Positions 16,830-25,420 of a stretch of DNA of 64,000 nucleotides are shown in pieces. The DNA is taken from positions 434,001 to 498,000 of the forward strand of contig NZ_JBOUVX010000003.1 in assembly GCF_050789285.1 (NCBI RefSeq), read 5' to 3'. The notes under the pieces were generated by a model, which saw only the letters and a program-made list of their open reading frames with translations, was not told where the DNA came from and searched no databases. A program made the translations under genes and the position numbers. The DNA comes from CAVPWP01 sp050789285. GTDB taxonomy: Bacteria; Pseudomonadota; Alphaproteobacteria; Rhodobacterales; Rhodobacteraceae. Numbering within the stretch: position 1 is the stretch's first letter; each line of letters starts with the position of its first letter.

Positions 16830-17930
16830 TCAGAGCGGGGGAAGGGCCACGACCGTGCCGCTGCGCGCGGCCTCCTGCGCGGCCAGGCCCATGGCCACGG
16901 CGCGGGCGCCGTCGCGCAAGCTGACCTCGACCTGCCCCTGGCCGCGCACCACCGCGTTGAATCTGGCGTGCTGGTAGTAGGTCGATCCGTTGTGATCGCC
17001 CGCCGCCAGAAGCGCCGGGTCCACCGGGATCTCGAGCGTCACCGGCCCCTTCGGCTCGCGCGGGCTGACGATGACCTGCGGCACCGGCGGCGCGCCCAGA
17101 CGGGCGGGCCAGAAGCGCCCGGGCCCGGGCACGAGGCATTCGATCTTGCCGGTGGGCCCCACCGCCGACAGTTCCTCCTGATAGCGCGATCCTTCGGCGT
17201 ACATGCACAGCTCGAGCATGGCGCGGGCGCCGCCCTCGAAGTCGACGATGACATAGGCGGTGTCCCAGATGTCGGGCACCTCGCCGTCGTAGCGTTCGTC
17301 GCGGTGGTTGACCTCCTGGCCGGCGCTGGCCATCACGCGCAGCGGCTCGGCCCGAAGGGTCAGGCGCATGAGGTCGAAGAAGTGGCAGCATTTCTCGACC
17401 AGCGTGCCGCCGGTCTGGCGGTTGAAGCGGTTCCAGTCGCCGACCTTCCTGAGGAAGGGAAAGCGGTGCTCGCGGATCGTCAGCATCCGGATGCCGCCCG
17501 TCGCCGCCGCCGACTGCGCGAGGAAGGTCGCGACCGGCGGCATGTAGCGGTATTCCATCGCCACCCAGATCGGCGCGCCGAACCCGGCGTCGAGCCGGGC
17601 GATGCGCGCGGCGTCTTCGGGTGTGGTGTAAAGCGGTTTTTCGACCAGCACGGGCAGGCTGCGCAGGGCTGCGATTTCCTCGAGCTGGGCGACATGGCAG
17701 TGGTTGGGGCTTGCGATCAGCAGACAGTCGACGCCCGGGTCGGTCACCACCTCGCGCACCGAGGCCGCGGCGCGCGCCCCCGGCGCGAGCGCAAGCGCGC
17801 CCGCCATCATCCCCGCGTCGGGCTCGTAGATGGCGGCGACGCGCGCACCGGGCAGAAGGGCGATGTTGCGCAGGTGTTCCTGCCCCATCATGCCGCAGCC
17901 GATGATGCCGTAGGTGACGATATCCGACAT
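16830..17930 (-). CDS. Gfo/Idh/MocA-family NAD(P)-dependent oxidoreductase
   Basis: 366-residue cytoplasmic dehydrogenase. The N-terminal Rossmann motif is YGIIGCGMMGQEH (residues about 7-19), the family EKP motif is in LPVLVEKPLYTT, and the active-site helix HFFDLMRLTL carries the usual His/Asp pair. These enzymes act on sugars, inositols or related polyols. It is the second gene of a unit with the GntR regulator (8 nt between them), divergent from the monooxygenase/TRAP operon, so it probably works on the same substrate or its product. ATG at 17930 chosen because it immediately precedes the Rossmann strand; the long upstream extension lies in the regulator gene. Confidence 0.85.
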   Translation of the reverse strand: MSDIVTYGIIGCGMMGQEHLRNIALLPGARVAAIYEPDAGMMAGALALAPGARAAASVREVVTDPGVDCLLIASPNHCHVAQLEEIAALRSLPVLVEKPLYTTPEDAARIARLDAGFGAPIWVAMEYRYMPPVATFLAQSAAATGGIRMLTIREHRFPFLRKVGDWNRFNRQTGGTLVEKCCHFFDLMRLTLRAEPLRVMASAGQEVNHRDERYDGEVPDIWDTAYVIVDFEGGARAMLELCMYAEGSRYQEELSAVGPTGKIECLVPGPGRFWPARLGAPPVPQVIVSPREPKGPVTLEIPVDPALLAAGDHNGSTYYQHARFNAVVRGQGQVEVSLRDGARAVAMGLAAQEAARSGTVVALPPL

Positions 17931-17938
17931 TTGGTCCT

Positions 17939-18640
17939 CTATTTCAGGCGGGAGATGTAGCGCACCTTGTCCGGATCGAACCAGGTGCGCGAATATTCGC
18001 AAGGCTGGCCGTCCTGGCCGCGGGCGATGCGCTCGATGAAGCCGCAGGGGCTGCCCGGCGCGGGCGGGAAGGCCGGAACGCGCCAGTCGGGCACGCGCCC
18101 CACCCCCACGCGGTCTTCGGCGCGGGTGATCCAGAGGCCCAGACGCTCGCGGTAGAAGAGGTAGAGGGATTCCGACAGGTCGCCGGCCTCGATCCGGTCG
18201 GCATGGCCGGCGTCGAGCCAGATCTCTTCGAGCGCGGCGGGAACCCCGCCCAGCCGGCGCAGGCGGCGGAAGCGGTGCCCCTCGGGCGCGGCGCCGAATT
18301 CGGGGAAATCCGCGGGTTTGGGCAGGCGGCGGACATCGAGCACCTCGGCTGTGGGCAGGCCGCCGCCGTCGGCCAGTTCGATGCGCAGAAAGGCATAGAC
18401 GCCCGCGGCCTCGGGCGGGTGGCGCACGTAGTTGCCCGAGCCCTGCACCCGGTCGAGATACCCCTTCGCGGTCAGGTCGGCGAGCGCCTTGCGCAGCGTG
18501 CCGACCGAGGTGGCAAGGTCCTTCGCCATGTCGCGTTCGGGCGGCAGACGCTCGCCCTCGAGAAGCCTGCCCGCGGCGATCTCGCGGATCAGCATCTCGG
18601 CGATCTGGACATAGATCGGAAGGGCGTTCGGGTTGGCCAT
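17939..18640 (-). CDS. GntR-family regulator with UTRA ligand domain
   Basis: 233 residues: winged helix-turn-helix (about 8-72, with LPIYVQIAEMLIREIAAGRL and LPPERDMAKDL) followed by a UTRA sugar/ligand-binding domain (about 85-230). HutC-subfamily regulators are usually repressors released by the catabolic substrate or intermediate. It heads a two-gene unit with the Gfo/Idh gene and diverges from the monooxygenase operon, so both are likely targets. The 91-nt divergent region contains a TTGA/TCAA dyad. No obvious Shine-Dalgarno is present upstream of the ATG (the preceding bases are pyrimidine-rich), so the mRNA may be nearly leaderless. Confidence 0.88.
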   Translation of the reverse strand: MANPNALPIYVQIAEMLIREIAAGRLLEGERLPPERDMAKDLATSVGTLRKALADLTAKGYLDRVQGSGNYVRHPPEAAGVYAFLRIELADGGGLPTAEVLDVRRLPKPADFPEFGAAPEGHRFRRLRRLGGVPAALEEIWLDAGHADRIEAGDLSESLYLFYRERLGLWITRAEDRVGVGRVPDWRVPAFPPAPGSPCGFIERIARGQDGQPCEYSRTWFDPDKVRYISRLK

Positions 18641-18659
18641 GGGAGGAGTCGCGGAAAAA

Positions 18660-18684
18660 TTGATACACTATTGATGCATGTCAA
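18660..18684. promoter_or_regulatory. Candidate GntR operator/promoter in a divergent region
   Basis: AT-rich patch in an otherwise GC-rich region between the regulator and the monooxygenase gene. TTGAT occurs twice 11 bp apart (18660 and 18671), and TTGATGCATGTCAA at 18671-18684 is a TTGA-N6-TCAA dyad. Read on the minus strand the dyad begins TTGACA, a good -35 for the regulator gene. Binding by the adjacent regulator is an inference from position and symmetry. Confidence 0.45.
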
Positions 18685-18731
18685 GGCGGATGCTACGCAA
18701 GGGGAAAATTCGCGACCGGGAGGAGATTCGC

Positions 18732-19889
18732 ATGACCGTGGTTCCCGTGACCTCCGCCGACCTCGACGCGGCCGAGGTGTCGTGGTTTTCCGCGCTCTGC
18801 TCGGACGACTACGCCTATCTGGGCGTGCCCGACGGCGCGCTGAGATCAAGCTGGGAGCATTGCCGCGACATCGTCCTCGAGGCCGAGCGCCAGGGGTTCC
18901 GCAACATCCTGTGCCCGTCGTCCTATCAGGTAGGCCAGGACACGCTGAGCTTCGTGGCCGGGTGCGCGCCCCTGACCGAGCGGATCAACTTCCTGGCCGC
19001 CGTCCGCTGCGGCGAGATGCAGCCGATCATGCTGGCGCGCACGATCGCGACGCTGGATCACATGCTGAAGGGGCGGCTCACGATCAACATCATCTCGTCG
19101 GACTTCCCCGGCGAGGTCGCCGACAGCGCCTATCGCTATCGCCGCTCGCGCGAGGTGGTCGAGATCCTGCGCCAGGCCTGGACGCGGGACACGATCGACC
19201 ACGAGGGCGAGGTCTACAGCTTCAAGGGCGTGACCACCGACCCCGCGCGCCCCTATCAGCAGAACGGCGGGCCGCTGATGTATTTCGGCGGCTATTCCCC
19301 CGATGCGCTCGATCTTTGCGCGCAGCATTGCGATGTCTACCTGATGTGGCCCGAGCCGAAAGAGACGATCGCCCAGCGCATGAAGGACGTGCATGCCCGC
19401 GCGGCCGAGTATGGCCGCACGCTGGACTACGGTCTGCGGGTGCACATGATCGTGCGCGACACCGAGGCCGAGGCCAGGGACTACGCCGAGCACCTCGTTT
19501 CGAAGCTTGACGACGACTACGGCAAGCTGATCCGCGACCGGGCGCATGACTCGATCAGCCTTGGCGTGGCGCATCAGGCCAAGGCGCGCGAACTGGCCGA
19601 CAAGTTCGGCTATGTCGAGCCGCATCTGTGGACGGGCGTCGGCCGCGCGCGGTCGGGCTGCGGTGCGGCGCTTGTGGGGTCAACCGACCAGGTCCTGAGC
19701 GAGATCGAAGCTTATCAAAAGATGGGCATTCGCGCCTTCATCTTCTCGGGCTATCCGCATATCGACGAAGCCGTCCACTTCGGCACGCGGGTGCTGCCGC
19801 AGCTCAGGACCTGTTCGCTGCCCGAGGCCTATGGCCGGGTGCCGGCCGACCCGCCGGCGACGCCGCTGGCCGTGGGGGCGCGCCGCTGA
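18732..19889 (+). CDS. LLM-class flavin-dependent monooxygenase (SsuD-like)
   Basis: 385-residue bacterial-luciferase-fold enzyme, the size of alkanesulfonate monooxygenase SsuD. Supporting stretches: LEAERQGFRNILCPSSYQVG, INFLAAVRCGEMQPIMLART, GRLTINIISSDFPGE and the late LVGSTDQVLSEIEAYQKMGI. Such enzymes use FMNH2 and O2 to cleave C-S bonds of sulfonates or oxidise other organics, and need a flavin reductase; one lies two genes downstream. ATG at 18732 has GGGAGGAG upstream. The operon continues with an aldo/keto reductase (TGATG overlap), flavin reductase and TRAP transporter. The set parallels the sulfoquinovose monooxygenase pathway, but the substrate cannot be read from sequence. Confidence 0.85.
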   Translation: MTVVPVTSADLDAAEVSWFSALCSDDYAYLGVPDGALRSSWEHCRDIVLEAERQGFRNILCPSSYQVGQDTLSFVAGCAPLTERINFLAAVRCGEMQPIMLARTIATLDHMLKGRLTINIISSDFPGEVADSAYRYRRSREVVEILRQAWTRDTIDHEGEVYSFKGVTTDPARPYQQNGGPLMYFGGYSPDALDLCAQHCDVYLMWPEPKETIAQRMKDVHARAAEYGRTLDYGLRVHMIVRDTEAEARDYAEHLVSKLDDDYGKLIRDRAHDSISLGVAHQAKARELADKFGYVEPHLWTGVGRARSGCGAALVGSTDQVLSEIEAYQKMGIRAFIFSGYPHIDEAVHFGTRVLPQLRTCSLPEAYGRVPADPPATPLAVGARR

Positions 19890-20776
19890 TGGACCGTATC
19901 GCGATCACCGAAGACCTCAGCTTCAGCCGCATCGTCTATGGCATGTGGCGGCTCGATGAAGACGCCGACACCTCGCCCGCCCACGTGCGCGCCAAGATCG
20001 AAGCCTGCCTCGATCAGGGGATCACCACGATCGATCAGGCCGATATCTATGGCGGCTATGCCTCCGAGGCGCTGCTGGGTGCGGCGCTGAAGGGCACCGA
20101 CCTTGCCCGACAGGTCGAGATCGTCACCAAGACCGATATCGTCGTGCGCTCGGACCGGTTCCCGGACGCACGCGTAAAACACTATGACACTTCGCGCGCG
20201 CACATCACCGCGGCGGTCGAGACCTCGCTGACCCTCATGGGGGTCGAGCGGATCGACCTTCTTCTGATCCACCGCCCCGATCCGCTGATGGACCACAACG
20301 AGACCGGCGAAACGCTGGATGACCTTGTTGCGGCGGGCAAGGTGCGCGCGGTCGGCGTGTCGAACTTCCGGCCCTGGGACCTGTCGCTTCTGCAATCGGC
20401 GATGGAGACCGGCCTTGCGGTCAACCAGATCGAGCTGAGCCTGACCTGCCACGACGCCTTCACCAACGGCGATCTGGCCTTCCTGCAGGAAAACGACATC
20501 GTGCCGATGGCCTGGTCGCCGCTGGGCGGCGGCGGGCTGCTGGCGGGCGGCGGGGCTGTCCAGGCGAAACTGCGCGAGGTGGCGGGACGCACCGGCGCCG
20601 ATCCCGCGGCGGTGGCGGTGGCATGGCTTCTTGCCCATCCCGCAGGAATCCTACCTGTAATGGGAACCAACCGCCTCGACCGTATCCGGGCATTCTCGGA
20701 CGCGCTCGAGGTTCCTATGGACCGGCAGACATGGTTCGAGCTTTACACGGCTGCCCTTGGACGCGAGGTTGCCTGA
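19889..20776 (+). CDS. Aldo/keto reductase (YdhF-like)
   Basis: 295-residue NADPH-dependent carbonyl reductase with a TIM-barrel fold. The catalytic tetrad is visible: Asp and Tyr in ITTIDQADIYGGY, Lys in VEIVTKTDIV and His in LLLIHRPDPL. The C-terminal cofactor segment ILPVMGTNRLDRI is also typical. Its start overlaps the monooxygenase stop (TGATG), so the two are translationally coupled. An aldehyde released by oxidative C-S cleavage would be a natural substrate, as 6-oxoglucose is for the AKR of the sulfoquinovose monooxygenase pathway; this is inference from gene order. Confidence 0.87.
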   Translation: MDRIAITEDLSFSRIVYGMWRLDEDADTSPAHVRAKIEACLDQGITTIDQADIYGGYASEALLGAALKGTDLARQVEIVTKTDIVVRSDRFPDARVKHYDTSRAHITAAVETSLTLMGVERIDLLLIHRPDPLMDHNETGETLDDLVAAGKVRAVGVSNFRPWDLSLLQSAMETGLAVNQIELSLTCHDAFTNGDLAFLQENDIVPMAWSPLGGGGLLAGGGAVQAKLREVAGRTGADPAAVAVAWLLAHPAGILPVMGTNRLDRIRAFSDALEVPMDRQTWFELYTAALGREVA

Positions 20777-20805
20777 CCATGGCCGACGGAGGAGTGCACA
20801 GCACG

Positions 20806-21300
20806 ATGGAGATCTTCACCCCCGGTCCCGAGACCGCGCGCAGTTTCCGCGACGCGCTTGGGCAATTCGCGACCGGGGTGACGGTGATCACCTGCGCCGG
20901 CCCCGATGGACCGGTCGGCATCACCGCCAACAGCTTTGCCAGCGTCTCGCTCGACCCGCCGCTGGTGCTCTGGTCGCCGGCGCGCGCCTCACGGCGCTTT
21001 CCGTTCTTCGAGGCGGCCGAGCGCTATGCGATCCACGTGCTTGGCGCCGAACAGGCCGACGTCTGCCAGGCCTTCGTCCGCGACGGAGCCGCCTTCGAGG
21101 CCGTCGACTGGACCATGGGCGATGCCGGCGTACCGCTGATCGACGGGTGCCTTGCGCGCTTCGAGTGCCGGCGCGAGGCCGTGCATGAAGGTGGCGATCA
21201 CCTGATCGTCGTCGGCCGGGTCCTGCGTGCGGCCTGGCGCCCGGGCGCGCCGCTGGTGTTCTCGGCGGGGGCTTACGGACGCTTTACGGATGCCGCCTGA
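20806..21300 (+). CDS. Flavin reductase-like protein
   Basis: 164-residue FMN reductase-like protein with the split-barrel flavin fold: RDALGQFATGVTVITCAGP, GITANSFASVSLDPPLVLWS and FPFFEAAERYAIHVLG are the standard strands and phosphate-binding loops. It supplies reduced flavin to a two-component monooxygenase, here most likely the LLM enzyme two genes upstream. ATG at 20806 is chosen because GGAGGAG lies 11 nt upstream; an in-frame ATG at 20779 would add nine residues. It follows the aldo/keto reductase closely and precedes the TRAP genes by 92 nt. Confidence 0.86.
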   Translation: MEIFTPGPETARSFRDALGQFATGVTVITCAGPDGPVGITANSFASVSLDPPLVLWSPARASRRFPFFEAAERYAIHVLGAEQADVCQAFVRDGAAFEAVDWTMGDAGVPLIDGCLARFECRREAVHEGGDHLIVVGRVLRAAWRPGAPLVFSAGAYGRFTDAA

Positions 21301-21392
21301 CCGCCCGGCCTGACCGGCTGGCCCGACGGCACGGACTGACCGCGCGAAGACCCGGACAACGGGCGCGCTGCAAAAGGGGAGGAGGACGGCGC

Positions 21393-21986
21393 ATGGCGCT
21401 GCTCTTTGGACTGCTGTGGCCGATCCAACTGTGGAACGACACCGTTCTGAAGCTGGGCCGCGCCATCGCCATCGTCGCGATCGGACTGATGGTCGTGGCG
21501 ATCCTCGTTCAGGTGTTCTTCCGCTATTTCCTGGGCAACGCCCTGTCCTGGCCGGACGAGGCGGCGCGCTTCTTCATGCTGTGGATGACCGGCTTCATGG
21601 CGCCGCTGGCCTATCGGCGCGGCGGCTTCGTGGCGATCGACATGGTTCTGGTCGCGATGCCGCCACGGCTGGGTGCCATCGTGTCGCTGCTGCTTCTTCT
21701 GATCTCGGGCGTGGTGCTGTGGTACGCCGTGGTCATCGGCTGGGCCGAGATCACGGGCTTCGGCGGCCGCTTCACCACCGACGCGCTCTACCTGCCGACC
21801 AGCCTGACCTTCGACAGCTGGTTCCGCGTGCCACGGTCGTGGATGATGGCCTCGCTCTTCGTCGGCGTGGTCCTTCTCTTCATCGTCAATCTCGAGCTGA
21901 TCCTGAGGACGTGCATCACCCTTCTGGGCGGCGAAGACCGGCTGACGCCGATCGCGGCCGGCGCCGAAGAAATCAGGGCGGAGTAA
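21393..21986 (+). CDS. TRAP transporter small membrane subunit (DctQ type)
   Basis: 197 residues with four predicted membrane helices. The stretch VQVFFRYFLGNALSWPDEAA followed by RFFMLWM is the DctQ hallmark. It partners the large DctM subunit encoded 4 nt downstream and a periplasmic binding protein to import an organic anion with sodium. Strong GGGGAGGAGG precedes the ATG. Placement after the monooxygenase, reductase and flavin reductase genes makes it the likely uptake route for that pathway's substrate. Confidence 0.9.
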   Translation: MALLFGLLWPIQLWNDTVLKLGRAIAIVAIGLMVVAILVQVFFRYFLGNALSWPDEAARFFMLWMTGFMAPLAYRRGGFVAIDMVLVAMPPRLGAIVSLLLLLISGVVLWYAVVIGWAEITGFGGRFTTDALYLPTSLTFDSWFRVPRSWMMASLFVGVVLLFIVNLELILRTCITLLGGEDRLTPIAAGAEEIRAE

Positions 21987-21990
21987 GGCG

Positions 21991-23463
21991 ATGCTAATCT
22001 GGTTCCTGCCCGTCTTCCTGCTGTTCCTGATGATCGGGCTGCCCGTCTTCTTCGGGCTGCTCGCCGCGCCCGGGATCCTGCTGTGGCTGAACGGGCAGGA
22101 ACGCGACATCACGCTGCTGTACCGCAACGTCTACAACGGGATGGACAGCTTCCCGCTGATGGCGATCCCGTTCTTCATGCTCGCCGGCGAGATGATGAAC
22201 CGGGGCGGCATCACCATCCGCCTGGTCGAGTTCAGCCAGGCGCTGATGGGGCATCTGCGGGGCGGGCTTGCCCATGTGAACATTCTGTCGTCGATCCTGT
22301 TCGCGGGGCTTTCGGGCTCGGCCGTGGCCGATACCTCGGCCCTGGGGTCGATGCTGATCCCGGCGATGGAGAAGCAGGGCTATACCCGCCGCTTCGCCGC
22401 CGCGATCACGGCGGCCAGCTCGGTCATCGGCCCGATCATCCCGCCCTCGGGCATCATGATCATCTACGCCTATGTCATGGGCGAAAGCGTGGCTGCGCTG
22501 TTCCTGGCGGGGATCGTGCCGGGGCTTCTGGTGGGCATCGGACTGATGATCATGGTCCGGCTCATGGCCGACCGCTATGACCTGCCCAAGGCCGAGCGGA
22601 TCGTGCAGAAGAACCAGACCATCTCGCCCGTCGAAGGCGGGTTCTCTTTCGTCCTTCTGCGGCTGAACCTGGCCGCGATCCTGTGGCTTCTGGGCGGCCT
22701 CGTTGCCGAGGTGCCGCTGCCCGCGTGGTCGGTGTTCCTGTTCTGGCTTGCCATCGCGCATGGGCTTCTGATGTGGCTGCGCGGGCGGGTCGGGTCGGAT
22801 TTCCGCATCATCTGCAAGAAGGCGGTCGTGCCGCTTCAGACGCCGATCATCATCATGGGCGGCATCCTTCTTGGCGTCTTCACCCCGACCGAGGCCGCCG
22901 CCATCGCCGTCTTCTATGCGATCATAATCGCCTTCTTCATCCTGCGCACCATGACGCTGGCCGATCTGCCCGCCGTCCTGTCGCGCGCGGCGATGACCTC
23001 GGCCGTGGTGCTGCTGCTGGTGGGGGCGGCGATGGCCTTCAAGACCGTCGTGTCGCTGTCATACGCGCCGCAGATACTGGCCGAGTTCATCCTGGGCCTG
23101 AGCGACAATCCGTTGATGCTTCTGTTTCTCATCAACGTGCTCTTGTTCATCGTCGGCATGTTCCTCGACGCCGGGCCGGCGATCATCATCCTTGGCCCGA
23201 TCCTGGGGCCGATCTTCATCGACATGGGCGTGCACCCGGTGCACTTCGCCATCATCATGAGCGTGAACCTGACCGTGGGGCTGGCGACGCCACCCATGGG
23301 ACTTGTGCTGTTCGTGGCCTCGTCCGTCTCGGGCGAGCGGGTCGAGACCATCTCGAAGGCCATCCTGCCGTTTCTGGCCGTGGAGGTTCTGGTGATCTTC
23401 CTGATCACCTACATCCCGGCCATCTCGATGACGATCCCGCGCTGGGCCGGGTTCGTCCAATGA
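21991..23463 (+). CDS. TRAP transporter large permease (DctM type)
   Basis: 490-residue membrane protein with about 12 hydrophobic segments. Typical DctM motifs: PLMAIPFFMLAGEMMNRGGI, ILFAGLSGSAVADTSALGS, IGPIIPPSGIMIIYAY and GVFTPTEAAAIAVFYAI. This is the conducting subunit of the ion-coupled importer, in the inner membrane. It begins 4 nt after the DctQ stop and is followed by the binding-protein gene after 36 nt. TRAP systems carry carboxylates, sugar acids, taurine, ectoine and sulfonates, so the family alone does not name the substrate. Confidence 0.92.
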   Translation: MLIWFLPVFLLFLMIGLPVFFGLLAAPGILLWLNGQERDITLLYRNVYNGMDSFPLMAIPFFMLAGEMMNRGGITIRLVEFSQALMGHLRGGLAHVNILSSILFAGLSGSAVADTSALGSMLIPAMEKQGYTRRFAAAITAASSVIGPIIPPSGIMIIYAYVMGESVAALFLAGIVPGLLVGIGLMIMVRLMADRYDLPKAERIVQKNQTISPVEGGFSFVLLRLNLAAILWLLGGLVAEVPLPAWSVFLFWLAIAHGLLMWLRGRVGSDFRIICKKAVVPLQTPIIIMGGILLGVFTPTEAAAIAVFYAIIIAFFILRTMTLADLPAVLSRAAMTSAVVLLLVGAAMAFKTVVSLSYAPQILAEFILGLSDNPLMLLFLINVLLFIVGMFLDAGPAIIILGPILGPIFIDMGVHPVHFAIIMSVNLTVGLATPPMGLVLFVASSVSGERVETISKAILPFLAVEVLVIFLITYIPAISMTIPRWAGFVQ

Positions 23464-23499
23464 CCCTCAAAGCTTCAAACCGAAAAGGGAGGTACTGAC

Positions 23500-24564
23500 A
23501 TGCTTACGGGACTGACGAGGTCGCTTCTGGTGGCGACCCTTCTGGCGGGGGCGCCACTGGCGGCCACCGCGCAGGACTTCACCCTGCGGGCGACCGCCAA
23601 CTCGAACGAGGACGACGAGGACTATGACGGTCTGGTCGTCTTCAAGAATTACGTCGAGCAGGCCTCGAACGGCCGCATCGCCGTCGAGATGTTCATCGGG
23701 ACGCAGCTGTGCTCGACCGGGGCCGAATGCATGCAGGGCGTCGCCGACGGCGCCATCGACATCTATATCTCGACCTCGGGCGGCACGGCGGGCATCTTCC
23801 CCTTCGTGCAGGTGCTCGACCTGCCCTACCTGATGCCCGACGACCGCGTGGCCGAAGCGGCGCTGTCGAACGGCACGCCCTTCATGCAGGCGATGCAGCA
23901 GAAGGTGCTGGAAACCTCGGGCGGCTCGATCCGGCTGATGACGGTGGGCAACACCGGCGGCTGGCGCAACTTCGCCAACACCGAGCGCCGCATCGAGACG
24001 CCCTCCGACCTGGCCGGGCTCAAGATCCGCACGGTGCAGGCCGACCTGCCGCAGGTCCTTGTCCGCTCGATGGACGCCTCGCCGACGCCGATCGCCTGGC
24101 CCGAGCTGTTCACCTCGCTCCAGACGCGGGTGGTCGAGGGCACGCAGAACGGCATCACCGACATCATGAACATGAAGTTCCCCGAAGCCGGGCTTCAGTA
24201 CATCACGCTGGACGGGCATTCGTACATGGGCGCGTTGTGGTTCATGAACAACGAGCGTTTCCAGGCGATGCCCGACGACCTCAAGCGCGTCGTGGTCGAT
24301 GGGTTCTACCAGCTGCAGCAGGCGACCTTCGCCTCGCCGAAGCGCAAGTCGATCCAGGCCTACCAGGACTTCGTGGCCGGCGGCGGCGACATCTACGTGC
24401 CCTCGCCCGACCAGAAGCAGGCCTTCCTCGAAGCGTCGGCCCCGGTCTACGACTGGTTCATCGAGAACGTCGATGGCGGCGAAGAGATGCTGGCCGCCCT
24501 GCGCGAGACCGTGGCCCAGGTCAGCGCCGACATCGACGCCGCCCGCGCAGCCGACATGCAGTGA
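23500..24564 (+). CDS. TRAP transporter substrate-binding protein (DctP type)
   Basis: 354-residue periplasmic protein with a signal peptide (residues 1-23, ending ATAQ). DctP features: KNYVEQASNGRIAVEMFIGT with an acidic/basic surface patch, the middle LAGLKIRTVQADLPQVLV that carries the conserved carboxylate-binding Arg, and PTPIAWPELFTSLQTRVVEG. The Arg suggests a negatively charged ligand (carboxylate or sulfonate). Last gene of the monooxygenase/TRAP operon, followed within 10 nt by a strong hairpin. GGGAGG precedes the ATG. Confidence 0.92.
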   Translation: MLTGLTRSLLVATLLAGAPLAATAQDFTLRATANSNEDDEDYDGLVVFKNYVEQASNGRIAVEMFIGTQLCSTGAECMQGVADGAIDIYISTSGGTAGIFPFVQVLDLPYLMPDDRVAEAALSNGTPFMQAMQQKVLETSGGSIRLMTVGNTGGWRNFANTERRIETPSDLAGLKIRTVQADLPQVLVRSMDASPTPIAWPELFTSLQTRVVEGTQNGITDIMNMKFPEAGLQYITLDGHSYMGALWFMNNERFQAMPDDLKRVVVDGFYQLQQATFASPKRKSIQAYQDFVAGGGDIYVPSPDQKQAFLEASAPVYDWFIENVDGGEEMLAALRETVAQVSADIDAARAADMQ

Positions 24565-24571
24565 CGTCCCC

Positions 24572-24600
24572 GGGGGCGGACGGCAGGACCGCCCGCCCCC
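24572..24600 (+). terminator. Hairpin after the TRAP operon
   Basis: GGGGGCGGACGG and CCGCCCGCCCCC form a 12-bp stem with one mismatch around a 5-nt loop, beginning 7 nt after the DctP stop codon. There is no T-run downstream, as is common in high-GC alphaproteobacteria, so termination strength is uncertain. Confidence 0.55.
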
Positions 24601-24735
24601 ACCCTGCCCGGCCATGGCCTGGGCCACGGCCAAAGCCTGTTCGACGGGATACTGGCCGACCGCCGCAAACGCTCTGTTTCCTCGCAATGCGACACCGACT
24701 CGGGCATACTTTCCCCACAGGGATGGGGTGTTGGT

Positions 24736-24861
24736 ATGAGTTTCGAGAAAGCTGCCTTGCGGGTCCGGGTTCTTGCCCGGCGGTTTCCCGCATCGCTGCC
24801 TCCGATGGAGGCAGGTCTTCTGATCCTGATGATCGTGCTGGCGATGGCCGGGTCGCTTTAA
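24736..24861 (+). CDS. Possible 41-residue membrane peptide
   Basis: ATG to TAA gives a 41-residue product with a basic N-terminal half (RVRVLARRF) and a hydrophobic C-terminal half (AGLLILMIVLAMAGSL) that could be a single membrane helix. GGGGTG lies about 6 nt upstream as a weak ribosome site. It occupies the gap between the TRAP operon terminator and ccmG, to which it is convergent. No family recognised. The length and hydrophobicity are compatible with a real small protein, but chance remains possible. Confidence 0.35.
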   Translation: MSFEKAALRVRVLARRFPASLPPMEAGLLILMIVLAMAGSL

Positions 24862-24871
24862 GACCCGGGCG

Positions 24872-25420
24872 TCACGAATCGCCCGCGCCGCGGGCCGCCT
24901 CGATCGCGGGGCGGATCTGGCTTTCAAGCGATCTCTGGGTGATCGGTCCGGCGAAGCGCAGCACCACATTGCCCTCACCGTCGATCACATAGGTCTCGGG
25001 CACGCCGTAAAGCCCCCAGTCAAGCGCCACGCGCCCGCTTTCGTCCGCCCCCATCGCCACGTAGGGATTGCCAAGCTCGGCCAGGAAGGCCAGCGCCTTC
25101 TCGGGATCGTCCTTGTAGTTGATCCCGTAGATGGGAATGCCCTCGTCCGCCAGAAGCTGAAGGTTCGGGTGCTCGGCCCGGCAGGGCGCGCACCAACTGG
25201 CCCAGTAGTTGACCAGCTTCACCCCTGGCGCGCGCAGCGCCTCGTCGGTGAAGGGGGCCTCCGCGCCCAGCTGGGTCAGCGCCACGGGCGGCGCGGGTGC
25301 CCCGATCCTGACCGAGGGCAGCGCATCGGGATCCTCGCGCTGCATCCCAAGATAGAACATCAGCGCCAGCCCGGCGAAGAACGCCGGCGGCGCCGCCAGA
25401 AGGGGAGAGAATCTAGCCAT
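24872..25420 (-). CDS. ccmG: Cytochrome c biogenesis thioredoxin CcmG/DsbE
   Basis: 182-residue membrane-anchored periplasmic thioredoxin. Residues about 8-26 form the N-terminal anchor; the active site is WCAPC in LVNYWASWCAPCRAEHPNL, and the acidic Ccm-specific region GINYKDDPEKALAFL follows. The cis-Pro loop is GVPETYVIDGEG. It reduces the apocytochrome c heme-binding Cys pair before heme attachment. Last gene of the ccmABCDG run; its start overlaps the ccmD stop by 8 nt. Length is normal for the family (about 175-190). Confidence 0.94.
   Translation of the reverse strand: MARFSPLLAAPPAFFAGLALMFYLGMQREDPDALPSVRIGAPAPPVALTQLGAEAPFTDEALRAPGVKLVNYWASWCAPCRAEHPNLQLLADEGIPIYGINYKDDPEKALAFLAELGNPYVAMGADESGRVALDWGLYGVPETYVIDGEGNVVLRFAGPITQRSLESQIRPAIEAARGAGDS

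Noticed and set aside
16830..24564. Calling the locus a sulfoquinovose pathway outright
   Set aside because: No GH31 sulfoquinovosidase or ABC importer is present and LLM enzymes are too broad; kept as a hypothesis only.
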